Positions 26,317 through 35,700 of a stretch of 54,737 nt of DNA are shown piece by piece. The notes under the pieces are model-generated. The model had not been told where the DNA came from, did not search any database, and saw only the letters and a program-made list of their open reading frames with translations. The stretch is from an uncultured Lachnospiraceae bacterium (GTDB lineage: Bacteria; Bacillota; Clostridia; Lachnospirales; Lachnospiraceae): contig CAMWTP010000037.1 in the NCBI GenBank assembly GCA_947177165.1, forward strand, positions 1 to 54,737, in the 5' to 3' direction. The translations under genes and the position numbers were made by a program. Every line of letters begins with the position of its first letter. Position 1 is the stretch's first letter.

Positions 26317-26644
26317 AATACTCTGCTCTTTCTTTCTACTTTTTGTACCTCGAGTAGGATTTCGAGATCAAATTTGATATAAAATGCGATTCCTCCTTAT
26401 ATGTTACTATCCGTTCTGGGGAGGAGAAATCTTACACTATTTTAAATTTTGGGCACTTAACAATAATATCTTGTGCAAATGCCCCGTCTGGGTTAGGGAA
26501 ATAGAACGCACTTCTAAAATAAAAAAGTGCAAATCCTCAATCCTTCAGGGGAGTTTACACTTTTTATGTGATATTCGTTATGAATTATTTTGCCAATTTA
26601 TTTCGGGTTTCACCTGTATTCTGCAATTACTTCTTTATGATCGA
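26317..26644. other. Intergenic region upstream of the sigma gene
   Basis: AT-rich sequence of 328 bp. It must hold the minus-strand promoter of the sigma operon, which I could not define. It also contains the terminator at 26521-26565 for the neighbouring coiled-coil gene. I see no further gene. Confidence 0.4.
26521..26565 (-). terminator. Terminator of the coiled-coil repeat gene
   Basis: The arms AAAAAAGTGCAAATCC (26521-26536) and GAGTTTACACTTTTT (26551-26565) pair with small bulges. On the minus strand a T-run follows the stem, about 80 nt after the coiled-coil gene's stop codon. Confidence 0.6.
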
Positions 26645-26938
26645 TTAAATCAATGTCCCATGTTCAATCCATTTCCGGTTTTCGGCGCTGGTTCCGAGTG
26701 CGTCAAGGGCTACATTGTAGGTATCCGTTAATCTTCGGTTAAGTATGTAGATTTCTTTCTCAATCTCTAACTGTCCCAGTGCCAATTTGTCAATTTTTTC
26801 TTTCATGCCCTGCATGTCGCTTTTCATGCCTTGCATCTCACTTTTCATGCCCTGCATGTCGCTTTTCATGCCTTGTATCTCACTTTTCATGCCTTGCATT
26901 TCGGATATAAGCAAATCCAGTTTTTCGCTGTCTGTCAT
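26645..26938 (-). CDS. Small coiled-coil protein with perfect heptad repeats
   Basis: A 97-residue protein. Residues 14-48 are five consecutive 7-residue units of the form MQGMKSE/D, encoded by 21-bp DNA repeats. The heptad period predicts a coiled coil. The C-terminal half (LALGQLEIEKEIYILNRRLTDTYNVALDALG) resembles small Clostridia proteins of unknown role that carry variable numbers of such heptads. No signal or membrane segment is visible. Confidence 0.65.
   Translation of the reverse strand: MTDSEKLDLLISEMQGMKSEIQGMKSDMQGMKSEMQGMKSDMQGMKEKIDKLALGQLEIEKEIYILNRRLTDTYNVALDALGTSAENRKWIEHGTLI
26795..26899 (-). repeat. Five 21-bp tandem repeats within a coding region
   Basis: Five in-frame 21-bp units encode MQGMKSE, IQGMKSD, MQGMKSE, MQGMKSD and MQGMKEK. 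Two unit versions alternate, giving a 42-bp higher-order period. Copy number could change by slippage without breaking the frame. Confidence 0.85.
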
Positions 26939-27151
26939 CGTACCACCCCGCTGTTGTAGTTATGACTGCCAATAAATTATTGAGGTAAGTATATCATAAT
27001 TTCGAGGTAAAGTCTATTTAATTGTCATAATATTGGTGGAAAGCTTTTCGTAATTTGGCGCATGATTTCCTTATGTGGATGCCTGAACAGGTAACACAGT
27101 AGGATGCTATCCCCTGTTTATAGATGGCAAATATGACAATATCATCCCAAT

Positions 27152-27167
27152 CTTACAGAAATGTAAG
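27152..27167. promoter_or_regulatory. Candidate Bce-type response-regulator operator
   Basis: A 6-bp inverted repeat (CTTACA and TGTAAG) with a 4-nt centre. Bce-type regulators bind short inverted repeats upstream of their transporter genes, and this one lies about 120 nt before the ABC start. Binding by the regulator at 22775 is inference. Confidence 0.5.
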
Positions 27168-27171
27168 AAAT

Positions 27172-27217
27172 AAAAGCGAAATGTAAGCTAATAAAATAGC
27201 TGTCATTTCGCTTTTTT
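27172..27217 (+). terminator. Hairpin with T-run upstream of the ABC gene (attenuator-like)
   Basis: A perfect 12-bp stem, AAAAGCGAAATG (27172-27183) and CATTTCGCTTTT (27204-27215), followed by two more T. It lies upstream of the ABC gene on the same strand, so it either ends upstream transcription or works as an attenuator. Confidence 0.6.
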
Positions 27218-27286
27218 GATATACTGCAATTACAGTCAGTCAAATAAGACACCGTGAGAGACAATGAGGAAAGGCAGGAAATAAAT

Positions 27287-28060
27287 ATGTCAATTTTAGA
27301 GGTAAGAAACGTGAGCAAAGTCTACACAACCCGCTTTGGAAGCGCGAGGGTGCAGGCGCTCTCAAACATGAATTTTTCGGTTGAGGAAGGAGAGTATGTG
27401 GCGATTATGGGCGAGTCCGGTTCGGGCAAGACGACGCTGCTGAACATACTCGCAGCCCTCGACAAACCGACAGGCGGCGAGGTGCTGCTAAACGGGAGGG
27501 ATCTGACGGAAATCAGGGAGAAAGAGCTGTCGGCTTTCCGGCGTGACAACCTTGGGTTCGTCTTTCAGGATTTTAATCTGCTGGACAATTTTTCGCTGAA
27601 GGACAACATTCTGCTTCCGCTGGTGCTGCAGGGGAAATCCGTCGCACAGATGGAGCAGCTGATTGAGCCGATTGCAGCAAGACTTGGCATTCAGCAGCTG
27701 CTGGCGAAATATCCCTATGAGGTCTCCGGCGGGCAGAAGCAGAGGACGGCTGTGGCAAGGGCAATCATCACGAGCCCGCAGCTGATTCTTGCAGATGAGC
27801 CGACGGGAGCGCTCGACTCCAAGGCGACTGCGGCATTGCTGAAAGTGTTTCGGGAGATAAACAGTGATGGACAGACGATCCTGATGGTGACACACAGCAC
27901 GGATGCCGCAAGCCATGCAGACCGCATCCTGTTCATCAAAGACGGGGAAGTCTTTCATCAGCTGTACCGCGGAAATATGACGAATGAGCAGCTTTATGTG
28001 AAAATATCAGACACGCTCACGATGTTGACACAAAAAGCAGTCAAAGTTGAGGCACCATGA
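27287..28060 (+). CDS. ABC transporter ATP-binding protein (BceA-like)
   Basis: A 257-residue ATPase with every core motif: Walker A GESGSGKTT, Q-loop FVFQDFNLL, signature VSGGQKQR, Walker B LILADEPTGALD and H-loop VTHS. Compare the gene at 13786, where signature and Walker B are missing. ATG 27287 starts SILEVRNVSKVYTTRFG. The FtsX permease gene follows after 71 bp. Together they match Bce-type modules for resistance to cell-wall-active peptides. Confidence 0.92.
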   Translation: MSILEVRNVSKVYTTRFGSARVQALSNMNFSVEEGEYVAIMGESGSGKTTLLNILAALDKPTGGEVLLNGRDLTEIREKELSAFRRDNLGFVFQDFNLLDNFSLKDNILLPLVLQGKSVAQMEQLIEPIAARLGIQQLLAKYPYEVSGGQKQRTAVARAIITSPQLILADEPTGALDSKATAALLKVFREINSDGQTILMVTHSTDAASHADRILFIKDGEVFHQLYRGNMTNEQLYVKISDTLTMLTQKAVKVEAP

Positions 28061-28131
28061 GACGACACCGATAAATAACAAGTCTGAAAATAATCGAACA
28101 CATAGTTATGGAGAAATGAGGAGCATTTTTT

Positions 28132-30111
28132 ATGAACCATTTGTACTATCGGTTGGCAGTGACCAATCTGAAAAATAACAGGCAGTTTTATCTGCCATAT
28201 CTTCTTGCCGGTATCGTATCGGCCATGATGTTCTATATCATGCGCGCCGTTCAGGGAAATGACAGTATTGATCAGATGCGCGGTGCGAGTGCACTCAAAA
28301 TCGTGCTTATTATGGGAGTTGTGATTGTCGGGGCATGCGTGTGTATCTTTCTTTTTTACACAAACAGCTTTGTGATGAAGCGGCGCAAGAAGGAGCTGGG
28401 TGTATACAACATTCTCGGCATGGAGAAGCGGCATATCGCAAAGGTGCTGGCATGGGAAGCAGTCATCCTGTACGCGGTCTCGGTGGGCGGCGGTCTTGCG
28501 TGCGGCATTGTGTTTAACAAGCTGGTGACAATGTTTCTCTGTAAACTGACAGGGCTGTCAGAAAGTATACCGTTTTATGTCTCGGGCTGGGGATGCCTGC
28601 AGACTGCGGAGCTTTTTGCGGCTGCCTATGCCGCGATGCTCCTGTACAATTTTATCCAGGTGAAGCTTGCCAATCCGATTGCGCTTCTGCATGGAAACAA
28701 TGTGGGGGAGCGCGAGCCGAAGGCCAAGTGGATATCGGCGGTAATCGGGATTGCGTGCATTGTGGCAGGGTATTATCTAGCAGTTCATGTCAATGGAATC
28801 CTTGAGGCAGTCAACATGTTTTTTGCGGCTGTCGTGCTGGTTATTGTTGGAACGTATGAGCTTTTTCTGTCGGTGAGTATCGCGGTGCTCAAGCTGTTGA
28901 AGAGGAATAAAACGTACTATTATAAGACGTCCCATTTTATCACGGTATCGGGGATGATGTACCGCATGAAGCGCAATGCTGTCGGACTTGCCAATATCTG
29001 CGTGCTCTCCACAATGGTGCTTGTGATCATATCGACGACGGTGTGTCTGTATGCAGGGGTGGAGGATTCGCTGCAGAATTCGTATCCGGAGGAAATTGCT
29101 GCTACGTTTTATCTGAACGATGTTCCCGATGATGCGGATCGGGAATATCTGCTGCAGCAGTTTGTTGAAGCGGCAGAAAAACAGAACAGAAAAGTGACAG
29201 AAGTGTCAGAATATGCTAATATTGTGTACGTGACACACAATGTCGGCAATGAGATAGCGCTTTTTGACAATGAATCCGATCATTTTACGGAGATGGGAAT
29301 GCTCTATGTGATGACGAAGAAGGATTATGAGAAGTATACAGGACAGGTGCTTGGCGAGATTGCAGATGGAAATGTGATGGTTACATCACTGGCTGGCTTT
29401 GCGGAGGATGTCATCAAGGTCTTTGGCAAAGAGTATCCTGTTGCTGGGATACTGGATATGCCGGAGGACATTCCAGACAGGGAGATGGAAGGACTTATGG
29501 GGGATATCAATGTGATTTACCTGATCGTGGCAGATGACAGCGCATTGAAGGATTTTGACGCGGAGATTCAGTATCATGTCGGCGTGGAGACGGACGGGAC
29601 ACAGGAGGAGCGAAAGCTGTATGCGTCTGCTGTCCGCGAAGCGGTAGAAGCTGTCAGGGCGCAGTCGGGATTTAACAGCTGTCTGATATATTCCCGGGCG
29701 GAACAGTGGGAGGAGTATATGGGAATGAACGGTGGATTTCTGTTCCTCGGACTGTTCCTTGGAATCCTGTTTTTGATGATAACGGTGCTGATCATTTATT
29801 ACAAGCAGATATCGGAGGGCTTTGAGGACAGGGAGCGCTTTGCGATTCTGACAAAGGTTGGCATGAGCCATGATATGGTGAAGGCCGCGATCAACGCGCA
29901 GGTGCGCACCGTATTCTTTCTGCCGATCACAGTGGCTGTGATTCATCTTGTGATGGCATTTCCGATGCTGAAATTGATGCTGATGATGTTTGGACTGGCG
30001 AACAATTCGCTGTTTGTGGCATGTCTGGCAGTGACAGCAGCAGTGTTTGCAGTCATTTACTTTATCGTGTTTAAGCTCACATCGAGAAGCTATTATAATA
30101 TTGTCGATTGA
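28132..30111 (+). CDS. Bce-type FtsX permease
   Basis: A 659-residue, ten-helix permease. It has an N-terminal helix, a first FtsX-like group (about 60-170), two middle helices, a large extracellular domain (about 310-530) between helices 7 and 8, and three C-terminal helices. The large loop is the peptide-sensing domain in BceB relatives. It forms the transporter with the ATPase upstream. The BceRS-like pair at 22775-24570 is the probable partner, although a sigma/DUF4179 unit lies between. Confidence 0.9.
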   Translation: MNHLYYRLAVTNLKNNRQFYLPYLLAGIVSAMMFYIMRAVQGNDSIDQMRGASALKIVLIMGVVIVGACVCIFLFYTNSFVMKRRKKELGVYNILGMEKRHIAKVLAWEAVILYAVSVGGGLACGIVFNKLVTMFLCKLTGLSESIPFYVSGWGCLQTAELFAAAYAAMLLYNFIQVKLANPIALLHGNNVGEREPKAKWISAVIGIACIVAGYYLAVHVNGILEAVNMFFAAVVLVIVGTYELFLSVSIAVLKLLKRNKTYYYKTSHFITVSGMMYRMKRNAVGLANICVLSTMVLVIISTTVCLYAGVEDSLQNSYPEEIAATFYLNDVPDDADREYLLQQFVEAAEKQNRKVTEVSEYANIVYVTHNVGNEIALFDNESDHFTEMGMLYVMTKKDYEKYTGQVLGEIADGNVMVTSLAGFAEDVIKVFGKEYPVAGILDMPEDIPDREMEGLMGDINVIYLIVADDSALKDFDAEIQYHVGVETDGTQEERKLYASAVREAVEAVRAQSGFNSCLIYSRAEQWEEYMGMNGGFLFLGLFLGILFLMITVLIIYYKQISEGFEDRERFAILTKVGMSHDMVKAAINAQVRTVFFLPITVAVIHLVMAFPMLKLMLMMFGLANNSLFVACLAVTAAVFAVIYFIVFKLTSRSYYNIVD

Positions 30112-30139
30112 TAACTATTGATAACAATAAAAAAATTTC

Positions 30140-30168
30140 TTGACAACAGTGCGAAAGAAAGGTATAGT
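30140..30168 (+). promoter_or_regulatory. Sigma-A promoter of the TPP riboswitch-thiT unit
   Basis: TTGACA (30140-30145), a 17-bp spacer, and TATAGT (30163-30168), ending 15 bp before the riboswitch. Confidence 0.8.
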
Positions 30169-30183
30169 TGTCCTTGTACAAAC

Positions 30184-30253
30184 GCTAGGGGTGCACATCG
30201 CTGAGACTTTACCCTCATTACTTGAACCGGATAATACCGGCGTAAGGAAGCAG
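30184..30253 (+). promoter_or_regulatory. TPP riboswitch (THI element)
   Basis: The conserved core elements are present in order: the GGGGTGC block, CTGAGA, ACCC, then GAACCGGATAATACCGG and CGTAAGGAAG. It lies upstream of a thiamine transporter gene, as expected. Thiamine pyrophosphate binding should reduce expression. Confidence 0.93.
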
Positions 30254-30358
30254 TATGAGTACATGGACATTTTTGAGCTGTTCGGGGCAGAGTGCAGATG
30301 ATGCGCTGACCTGCGGCGGAAGACGAAAGCCATGTGAAAAGTGTATTTACGATGCTGA

Positions 30359-30389
30359 CCTCCTCGCGAAAACGAAGGAGGATTTTTTT
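30359..30389 (+). terminator. Expression-platform hairpin that contains the thiT ribosome-binding site
   Basis: CCTCCTCG (30359-30366) pairs with CGAAGGAGG (30373-30381), with one bulged A. TTTTTTT (30383-30389) follows and the ATG begins at 30390. The Shine-Dalgarno AAGGAGG (30375-30381) is inside the right arm. The hairpin could terminate transcription, hide the ribosome-binding site, or do both in the TPP-bound state. Confidence 0.75.
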
Positions 30390-31097
30390 ATGTTGTACAA
30401 TGTGGTAGTGAATGAATGGGAAGAGACGACTTATGTCCCGACGGCGCTTGGTAACGGACTGCTTGCGGCGGTGATTGTGGTACTGCTCGCGGCAGCGGTT
30501 GTCTTTGCAAAGGTTCATATGAAAAAGCTGGCGGAAAATCCAGAGTCAGCTGCGAAGAATGCCAAAAGCGGTGCGCTGACGATAAAGCAGCTTGCGTTTT
30601 GCGCGATGGCAATTGCGCTCGGTACAGTGCTGTCGAATATCAAAATTTTTCATTTTCCTTACGGAGGCTCGGTTACATTGCTGTCAATGCTTGTAATCTG
30701 CCTGCCGGGGTATTTTTTCGGCCTTGGCGCGGGACTGATGACGGGACTTGCTTACGGGGTGCTGCAGCTTTTGATTGATCCGTATGTCCTGTTTCCGATG
30801 CAGCTTGTCGTGGATTATTTGCTGGCATTTGGCGCACTTGGCCTGTCTGGGCTTTTTTCAAACGCAAAAAACGGTCTGCTCAAGGGATACTTAGCCGCCG
30901 TGCTGGGGCGCTATGTGTTTGCGGTGATTTCCGGGTGGATTTTCTTCGGCGCCTACGCGTGGGAAGGCTGGGCACCGCTGCCGTACTCGCTTGCATATAA
31001 TGCAACGTATATCTTTGCCGAGGCGGCCGTGAGCATCGTTGTCATACTCATGCCGCCAGTGAAGTCGGCGATCGGGCGGATACGGCAGACGACATAA
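30390..31097 (+). CDS. thiT: ECF-type thiamine transporter substrate-binding protein ThiT
   Basis: A 235-residue membrane protein. A helix near residues 17-40 is followed by six helices of the ThiT/S-component fold (TIKQLAFCAMAIALGTVLSN, then YGGSVTLLSMLVICLPGYFFG). The family binds thiamine and works with the shared ECF ATPase/T module encoded elsewhere. ATG 30390 is chosen because of AAGGAGG at 30375-30381; the frame stays open back to 30255 but that part overlaps the riboswitch platform. The extra N-terminal helix is longer than in typical ThiT. Confidence 0.88.
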   Translation: MLYNVVVNEWEETTYVPTALGNGLLAAVIVVLLAAAVVFAKVHMKKLAENPESAAKNAKSGALTIKQLAFCAMAIALGTVLSNIKIFHFPYGGSVTLLSMLVICLPGYFFGLGAGLMTGLAYGVLQLLIDPYVLFPMQLVVDYLLAFGALGLSGLFSNAKNGLLKGYLAAVLGRYVFAVISGWIFFGAYAWEGWAPLPYSLAYNATYIFAEAAVSIVVILMPPVKSAIGRIRQTT

Positions 31098-31256
31098 GGA
31101 TCTGTAGAAAAATAACTGACGCATCTTGACTTGTCTATTTCTCCGATTATGCATGTCAAAAAGCCTCGCCGTAGCCCGCTACGCCTACGTTTTTTGACAT
31201 ACATCCTCGAAGAAATATCCTGCGCAAGTTGCATCACTTATTTTCCTACAGCTCCT
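31097..31256. repeat. 160-bp imperfect palindromic element (family A)
   Basis: The two halves are near reverse complements along their length. The outer arms are AGGATCTGTAGAAAAATAA and TTATTTTCCTACAGCTCCT, and the centre is GTAGCCCGCTAC. It lies between the convergent thiT and GH43 genes and would fold into one long hairpin, so it may double as a bidirectional terminator. A degenerate core copy is at 17980-18041. Confidence 0.7.
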
Positions 31257-31265
31257 AAAAGCAAG

Positions 31266-32585
31266 TTATCGATTTTGTTTTTTATACCAGGTACAGATGC
31301 CTTTGTCCGACAGACCGGACAGCATCAATGTCGGCGTCCCGAGCTCGTGGTCCCATGCGGGAGATGCGATGATGGACTCAGTCACTGTTCCATATTGAAT
31401 GTCAAGAGTATACGGGCCGGTTTTTTTCCAGGTTCCGATGACAGAGCAGCACTCCATTCGTCCGTTTTTCATGAGGCGGACGGGGTGGGAGTGCATGATT
31501 CCCTGCGGGACAGAGGGGGTCAGGGCGATCCGTTCATATCTGCCGGCAAGATCGCGCTCAGTGAGCGGCTGAAGCATCTCACCCGCGTAAGGCTGAGCGG
31601 CGGCGATGAGCCATTCGTCAGGTGTCATATACAGCTGGCGGATCTGCAGGGTGGAGGGTTCATCGTCCGTCTTGAAATTCAGTTCCCGGATATGGGATAC
31701 GAGGAACATTCTGCCGTCCGAATCGATCAGGGCGGAATTGTGTCCGGGAGCCATATACGGCGTGCCGTCAAGCCAGCGGTATCCGCAGGAGATCATCAGT
31801 CCGATTGCATTGTTCTCATCTGCGGTATCGGTCAGGTCCTGCCCATGAAAGTCATAAAATGGGCCGGTGATGCAGCGGCTTCTTCCCACACGGATATTAT
31901 AGTCACTTTTCAGGGAACCATAAGATACGAATAGATAATAGTACTTTGTGCCAGGGTGGTAAATCATGTAAGGCCCCTCGATGGCGCAGTCCATCCATGA
32001 AGGGCGTCTGGCAACGCAAGTGCCGATTCCATCTTCGGCGGGCAGTCCCGTCTCCTTGTCCAACAGTAAAATGTGGCATCCGCCCCAGAAGGAACCGTAC
32101 AGAAGGTACTGTGCGCCGGAGTCTGCATCTGTGACAATATTGGCATCGATGGCGTTGACCGGAAGCGCGTCCGTGGTCTTCAATACGCACGCTTTAGGCG
32201 TAAAAGGACCTTCGGGAGAGTCGGAAGTGGCAAGAAAGATCGTTGACTGTCTGACACCCCAGGAGGAGTTCGAGCAGTACAGGCGGTATTCGTTTCCCAC
32301 TTTTACGATATCGGGTGCCCAGATGTCCCGGCTTTTTGTCCATCGGATGGATTCCTCGGGGGGATTGCTGACAACCTTGCCAAGGCTTTCCCAGTGCAGG
32401 AGATCACGGGAACGCTTACAGATGGCTCCTGTACAGTAGATGTAGTAGTTTCCGGACACGGGATCATGGAAGATCGCGGGATCGTGGGTCATCCACAGAC
32501 CGGGAAGATCGCGTTTCATATGCGGCCGGATTTCCGGTTTGGGCGGCTCTGCCGGTGGCTTTTGCGGATAGATAATCTGGTTCAT
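31266..32585 (-). CDS. Glycoside hydrolase family 43 (arabinanase/arabinofuranosidase type)
   Basis: A 439-residue protein with the five-bladed GH43 propeller: the catalytic-base region MTHDPAIFHDP, the central aspartate in NAIDANIVTDADSG, and the acid in CAIEGPYMIYHPG. A small C-terminal beta domain follows. No signal peptide, so it should act on imported arabino-oligosaccharides. ATG 32585 (MNQIIYP) follows AAGGAG; an upstream in-frame start at 32651 has none. It diverges from the large GH2 gene, suggesting one polysaccharide-use locus. Confidence 0.85.
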   Translation of the reverse strand: MNQIIYPQKPPAEPPKPEIRPHMKRDLPGLWMTHDPAIFHDPVSGNYYIYCTGAICKRSRDLLHWESLGKVVSNPPEESIRWTKSRDIWAPDIVKVGNEYRLYCSNSSWGVRQSTIFLATSDSPEGPFTPKACVLKTTDALPVNAIDANIVTDADSGAQYLLYGSFWGGCHILLLDKETGLPAEDGIGTCVARRPSWMDCAIEGPYMIYHPGTKYYYLFVSYGSLKSDYNIRVGRSRCITGPFYDFHGQDLTDTADENNAIGLMISCGYRWLDGTPYMAPGHNSALIDSDGRMFLVSHIRELNFKTDDEPSTLQIRQLYMTPDEWLIAAAQPYAGEMLQPLTERDLAGRYERIALTPSVPQGIMHSHPVRLMKNGRMECCSVIGTWKKTGPYTLDIQYGTVTESIIASPAWDHELGTPTLMLSGLSDKGICTWYKKQNR

Positions 32586-32704
32586 AGGACATGTTCTCCT
32601 TGTCGTATTTTTTAACTCATTATAATGTATGTGAGGAGAGATGGCAACCAAAATGAAGCCCTTAGCTAATAGTATACATATTTTTTCTATAAAATTGCAG
32701 GTTT

Positions 32705-32735
32705 TTGTGACCTGTATTTTTTGTTATGGTATTAT
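32705..32735 (+). promoter_or_regulatory. Possible extended -10 promoter of the large GH2 gene
   Basis: TGG-TATTAT gives an extended -10 (TATTAT at 32730-32735). TTGTGA at 32705-32710 is a weak -35 at 19-bp spacing. Confidence 0.4.
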
Positions 32736-32799
32736 AAGTTAAGACAGAACAGAGATAAGACATATGCTAACAACATTTTAAATAGGAAAGGATAATCGA

Positions 32800-35700
32800 A
32801 TGAAGCTGAACTTATCGGGAACCTGGCAGTTCGCACTCGACAAAGAAAAGGCAGGACTGAAACAGGAATTTTACAAAAAGTCGTCGTTTGACGACACAAT
32901 TGACCTGCCGACGACGACCGCTGAGGCGCAAAAAGGGGAAAAGGGCACAGAGCGGTATACAGGATATTTGACGGAAACGTATCATTTTGAGGGATATGCG
33001 TGGTATTTAAGGGAGATTGAGATTCCGGCGGAGGAACAGGGAAAGCGATTTTTTTTCACGATGGAGCGCACCCGGAAATCGATGGTGTGGGTAGACGGTG
33101 AACTGGCTGGCAGTTTTGACAGTTTTTATGTGGAGCACCGTTATGAGCTGTCAAGGTGGCTTGCGCCCGGAACACACACCCTGGTTGTGATGACAGACAA
33201 TACAGATTACGTTTCAAATGGCGGTCATATGACTTCGCCGGACACACAGACAAACTGGAATGGTATTCTGGGAGAGATTGTTCTGGAGTCTTTTGAGGAT
33301 ATCGTTATCGACAAAATGTGGATATATCCGTCCAGAAAAGAGAAGAATGTGGATATCCGTCTGCAGCTCTCCCATGACAACATACTTTCGGACATTGAGG
33401 TCTGTGTAAGCTGCCGGCTCACAAGGCTCAAGATGAAAGAGGGCAGGGATTTTGAACATTTTGAGCCGTTGTACACACAGACAGCCCGGACGCGGCGGGA
33501 GTGGGCGGCGCAGAACAAAGGGCAGGATCTGCCGTATGTGATTGAAACGCTGGAGGTGTTACCCGGAAAAATTTATACAATGTCACAATCAAAATCCTTC
33601 GAATCAGAGACGCAGCAGCCAGATTCCATGCAATTGCAGACTTTGGCAACGCTCGACGGGGAAGAGGAGACGTGCCTTATGGGCACAAAGATGTCAATCT
33701 GTTATCCGCTTGGGCCGGATGCAAAGGAGTGGGACGAGTATAATCCATATGTGTACGAGCTTACAGTCCGCATTCGGCGCGGCGGTCAGGTGATTTGCGG
33801 GCGGACGGGGCACTTCGGACTGCGCGATTTTACTTATCAGGAACTGACACTGTACTGCAACGACAGAGAGATTTTCCTGAGAGGCACACATGACGCGATG
33901 ATTTTCCCGCTGACAGGTTACGCGCCCATGGATCTGGACTCATGGCTTCACGTCTATGGGACAAGCCGGGAATACGGACTGAACCATTATCGGTATCACA
34001 CCTGCTGTCCGCCCCGGGCGGCGTTTCTGGCGGCTGCTTACCTTGGAATCTACGTGCAGGCGGAGCTTGCATTCTGGGGCTCCATCTACGATGCGGGGGA
34101 CGAACATTATAATAAAATGCAGCAGGATTTCCTGCTGGAGGAGGGAATCCGCGCCCTGGATGCGTTTGGCGATCTGCCGTCCTACTTTGGCATGAGTATG
34201 GGAAACGAGCTGTGGGGCAGCAAGGAGGAAATCAACCGGATTATGGGCGTGCTCAAAGCGCACGACAACCGCCATCTGTACACGCAGGGAAGCAACAACC
34301 ACCAGTTTGTGCCTTCGGTGCTCCCAAACGACGATTTTTTCAGCGGTGTGCGATTCTCAAAATATCGCTTGTTCAGAGGCTCCTACGCGATGTGCGATGC
34401 GCCGCTCGGATTTGTGCAGACCGAGAGACCAGGTGCATATTGGGACTATGATGAGATGATATCGCCCCGGGAGGTCAATAAGGGTGAGGCTTCAAAGGGC
34501 GGAACCATACAGATTCAGTACGGCACAGGCATCAAGGAGGTGGAAGTCGGCGAGGGTGAGGAGGAAGTGATTCCCCATGTTCCGGTTGTCTCTCACGAGA
34601 TCGGACAGTACGAGTTCACGCCTGATTTTCATGAGATCGGGCAGTACACAGGTGTACTGCAGCCGGAAAATATGAAGATTTTCCGGGAGCGCATGGAGGA
34701 AAAAGGACTGCTTTGTTATGCTGACGATTATTTCCGCGCATCGGGGAAGCTTGCGGCGGCGTGCTACAGGCTGGAGCTCGAAGCGGCATTCCGAAGTGCG
34801 AATCTGAGCGGTTTCCAGCTTCTTGACATCAAGGATTATTCCGGTCAGGGGACAGCGCTTGTAGGCATTCTGAATGCGTTTCACATCAATAAGGGTGCCA
34901 TCACAAGGGCAGACTGGCGTATGTTCTGCTCTGACGCGGTGCTTCTGCCCACGCTTGACAGTTTTGTGATGAAGGGCGGCGACTGTATCCGCAGTGAGGT
35001 GAAGCTGCGGTATTACCGCCCGGAAACGCTTACGAATGTGCAGCTCAAAGCGGTGTGGTATCTGAAAAAGCAGGCGGAACCGGACAAAGGGATGCAGTAT
35101 TGGAAAGAGCGCGCAGCAGTGAACGGGTGCCTAAAAAAAGATACGGTATCAGAGCTTCGGGAGACAGCAGTTCAGACATTGGACTGTGCAGACATAGCGG
35201 GAAGAGGACTCTTCACGCTGGGAACAATCGGGCTGAAGGTACCGGATTGTGACAATAATGCAGAGTATATCCTGCGCTTTTCGCTGACCAGCGACGGTGC
35301 GGAGGATATTGTAAATGCGTACGATGTGTTTGTATATGAAGATTACAGTAAATATAATGTATGTGATGAACTTTCAAAAGAAGAAAAGCAGCCAATTTTT
35401 GACTGCGGCAGATTTTACGTTGCGGCCAGCGGCAGCTATCCACCCGGTTCTTCATCAAATGATACTGGCTCTTATACATACAAGCCCAAAATGATATGTA
35501 TTACAAATGATAATAGGGTTGCCCTGGATGAATGGGACAAGGGTGAGTCTGTGTTGTTGTTTGTGAAACCAGACAGTACGGATTTTGATAGTACAATAAA
35601 AGGGGAGTACTGTACGGATTTCTGGTGTTATCCGATGTTCCGCTCGATTTCAGAGAGTGCAGGCAAGCCAGTTCCAACAGGGACGATGGGGCTGCTGATC

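Larger units (their letters stand above)
26939..27286. promoter_or_regulatory. Control region upstream of the Bce-type ABC operon
   Basis: A 348-bp spacer. It includes a perfect palindrome, CTTACA-gaaa-TGTAAG (27152-27167), which is a good candidate for the response regulator's operator. A hairpin with a T-run follows at 27172-27217. A -10-like TATACT lies at 27220-27225 without a clear -35. The 26939-27100 part has no recognisable feature. Confidence 0.5.

Noticed and set aside
30255..30389. N-terminal extension of thiT starting at 30255
   Set aside because: In frame, but it runs through the riboswitch expression platform. The good Shine-Dalgarno and the family match begin at 30390.
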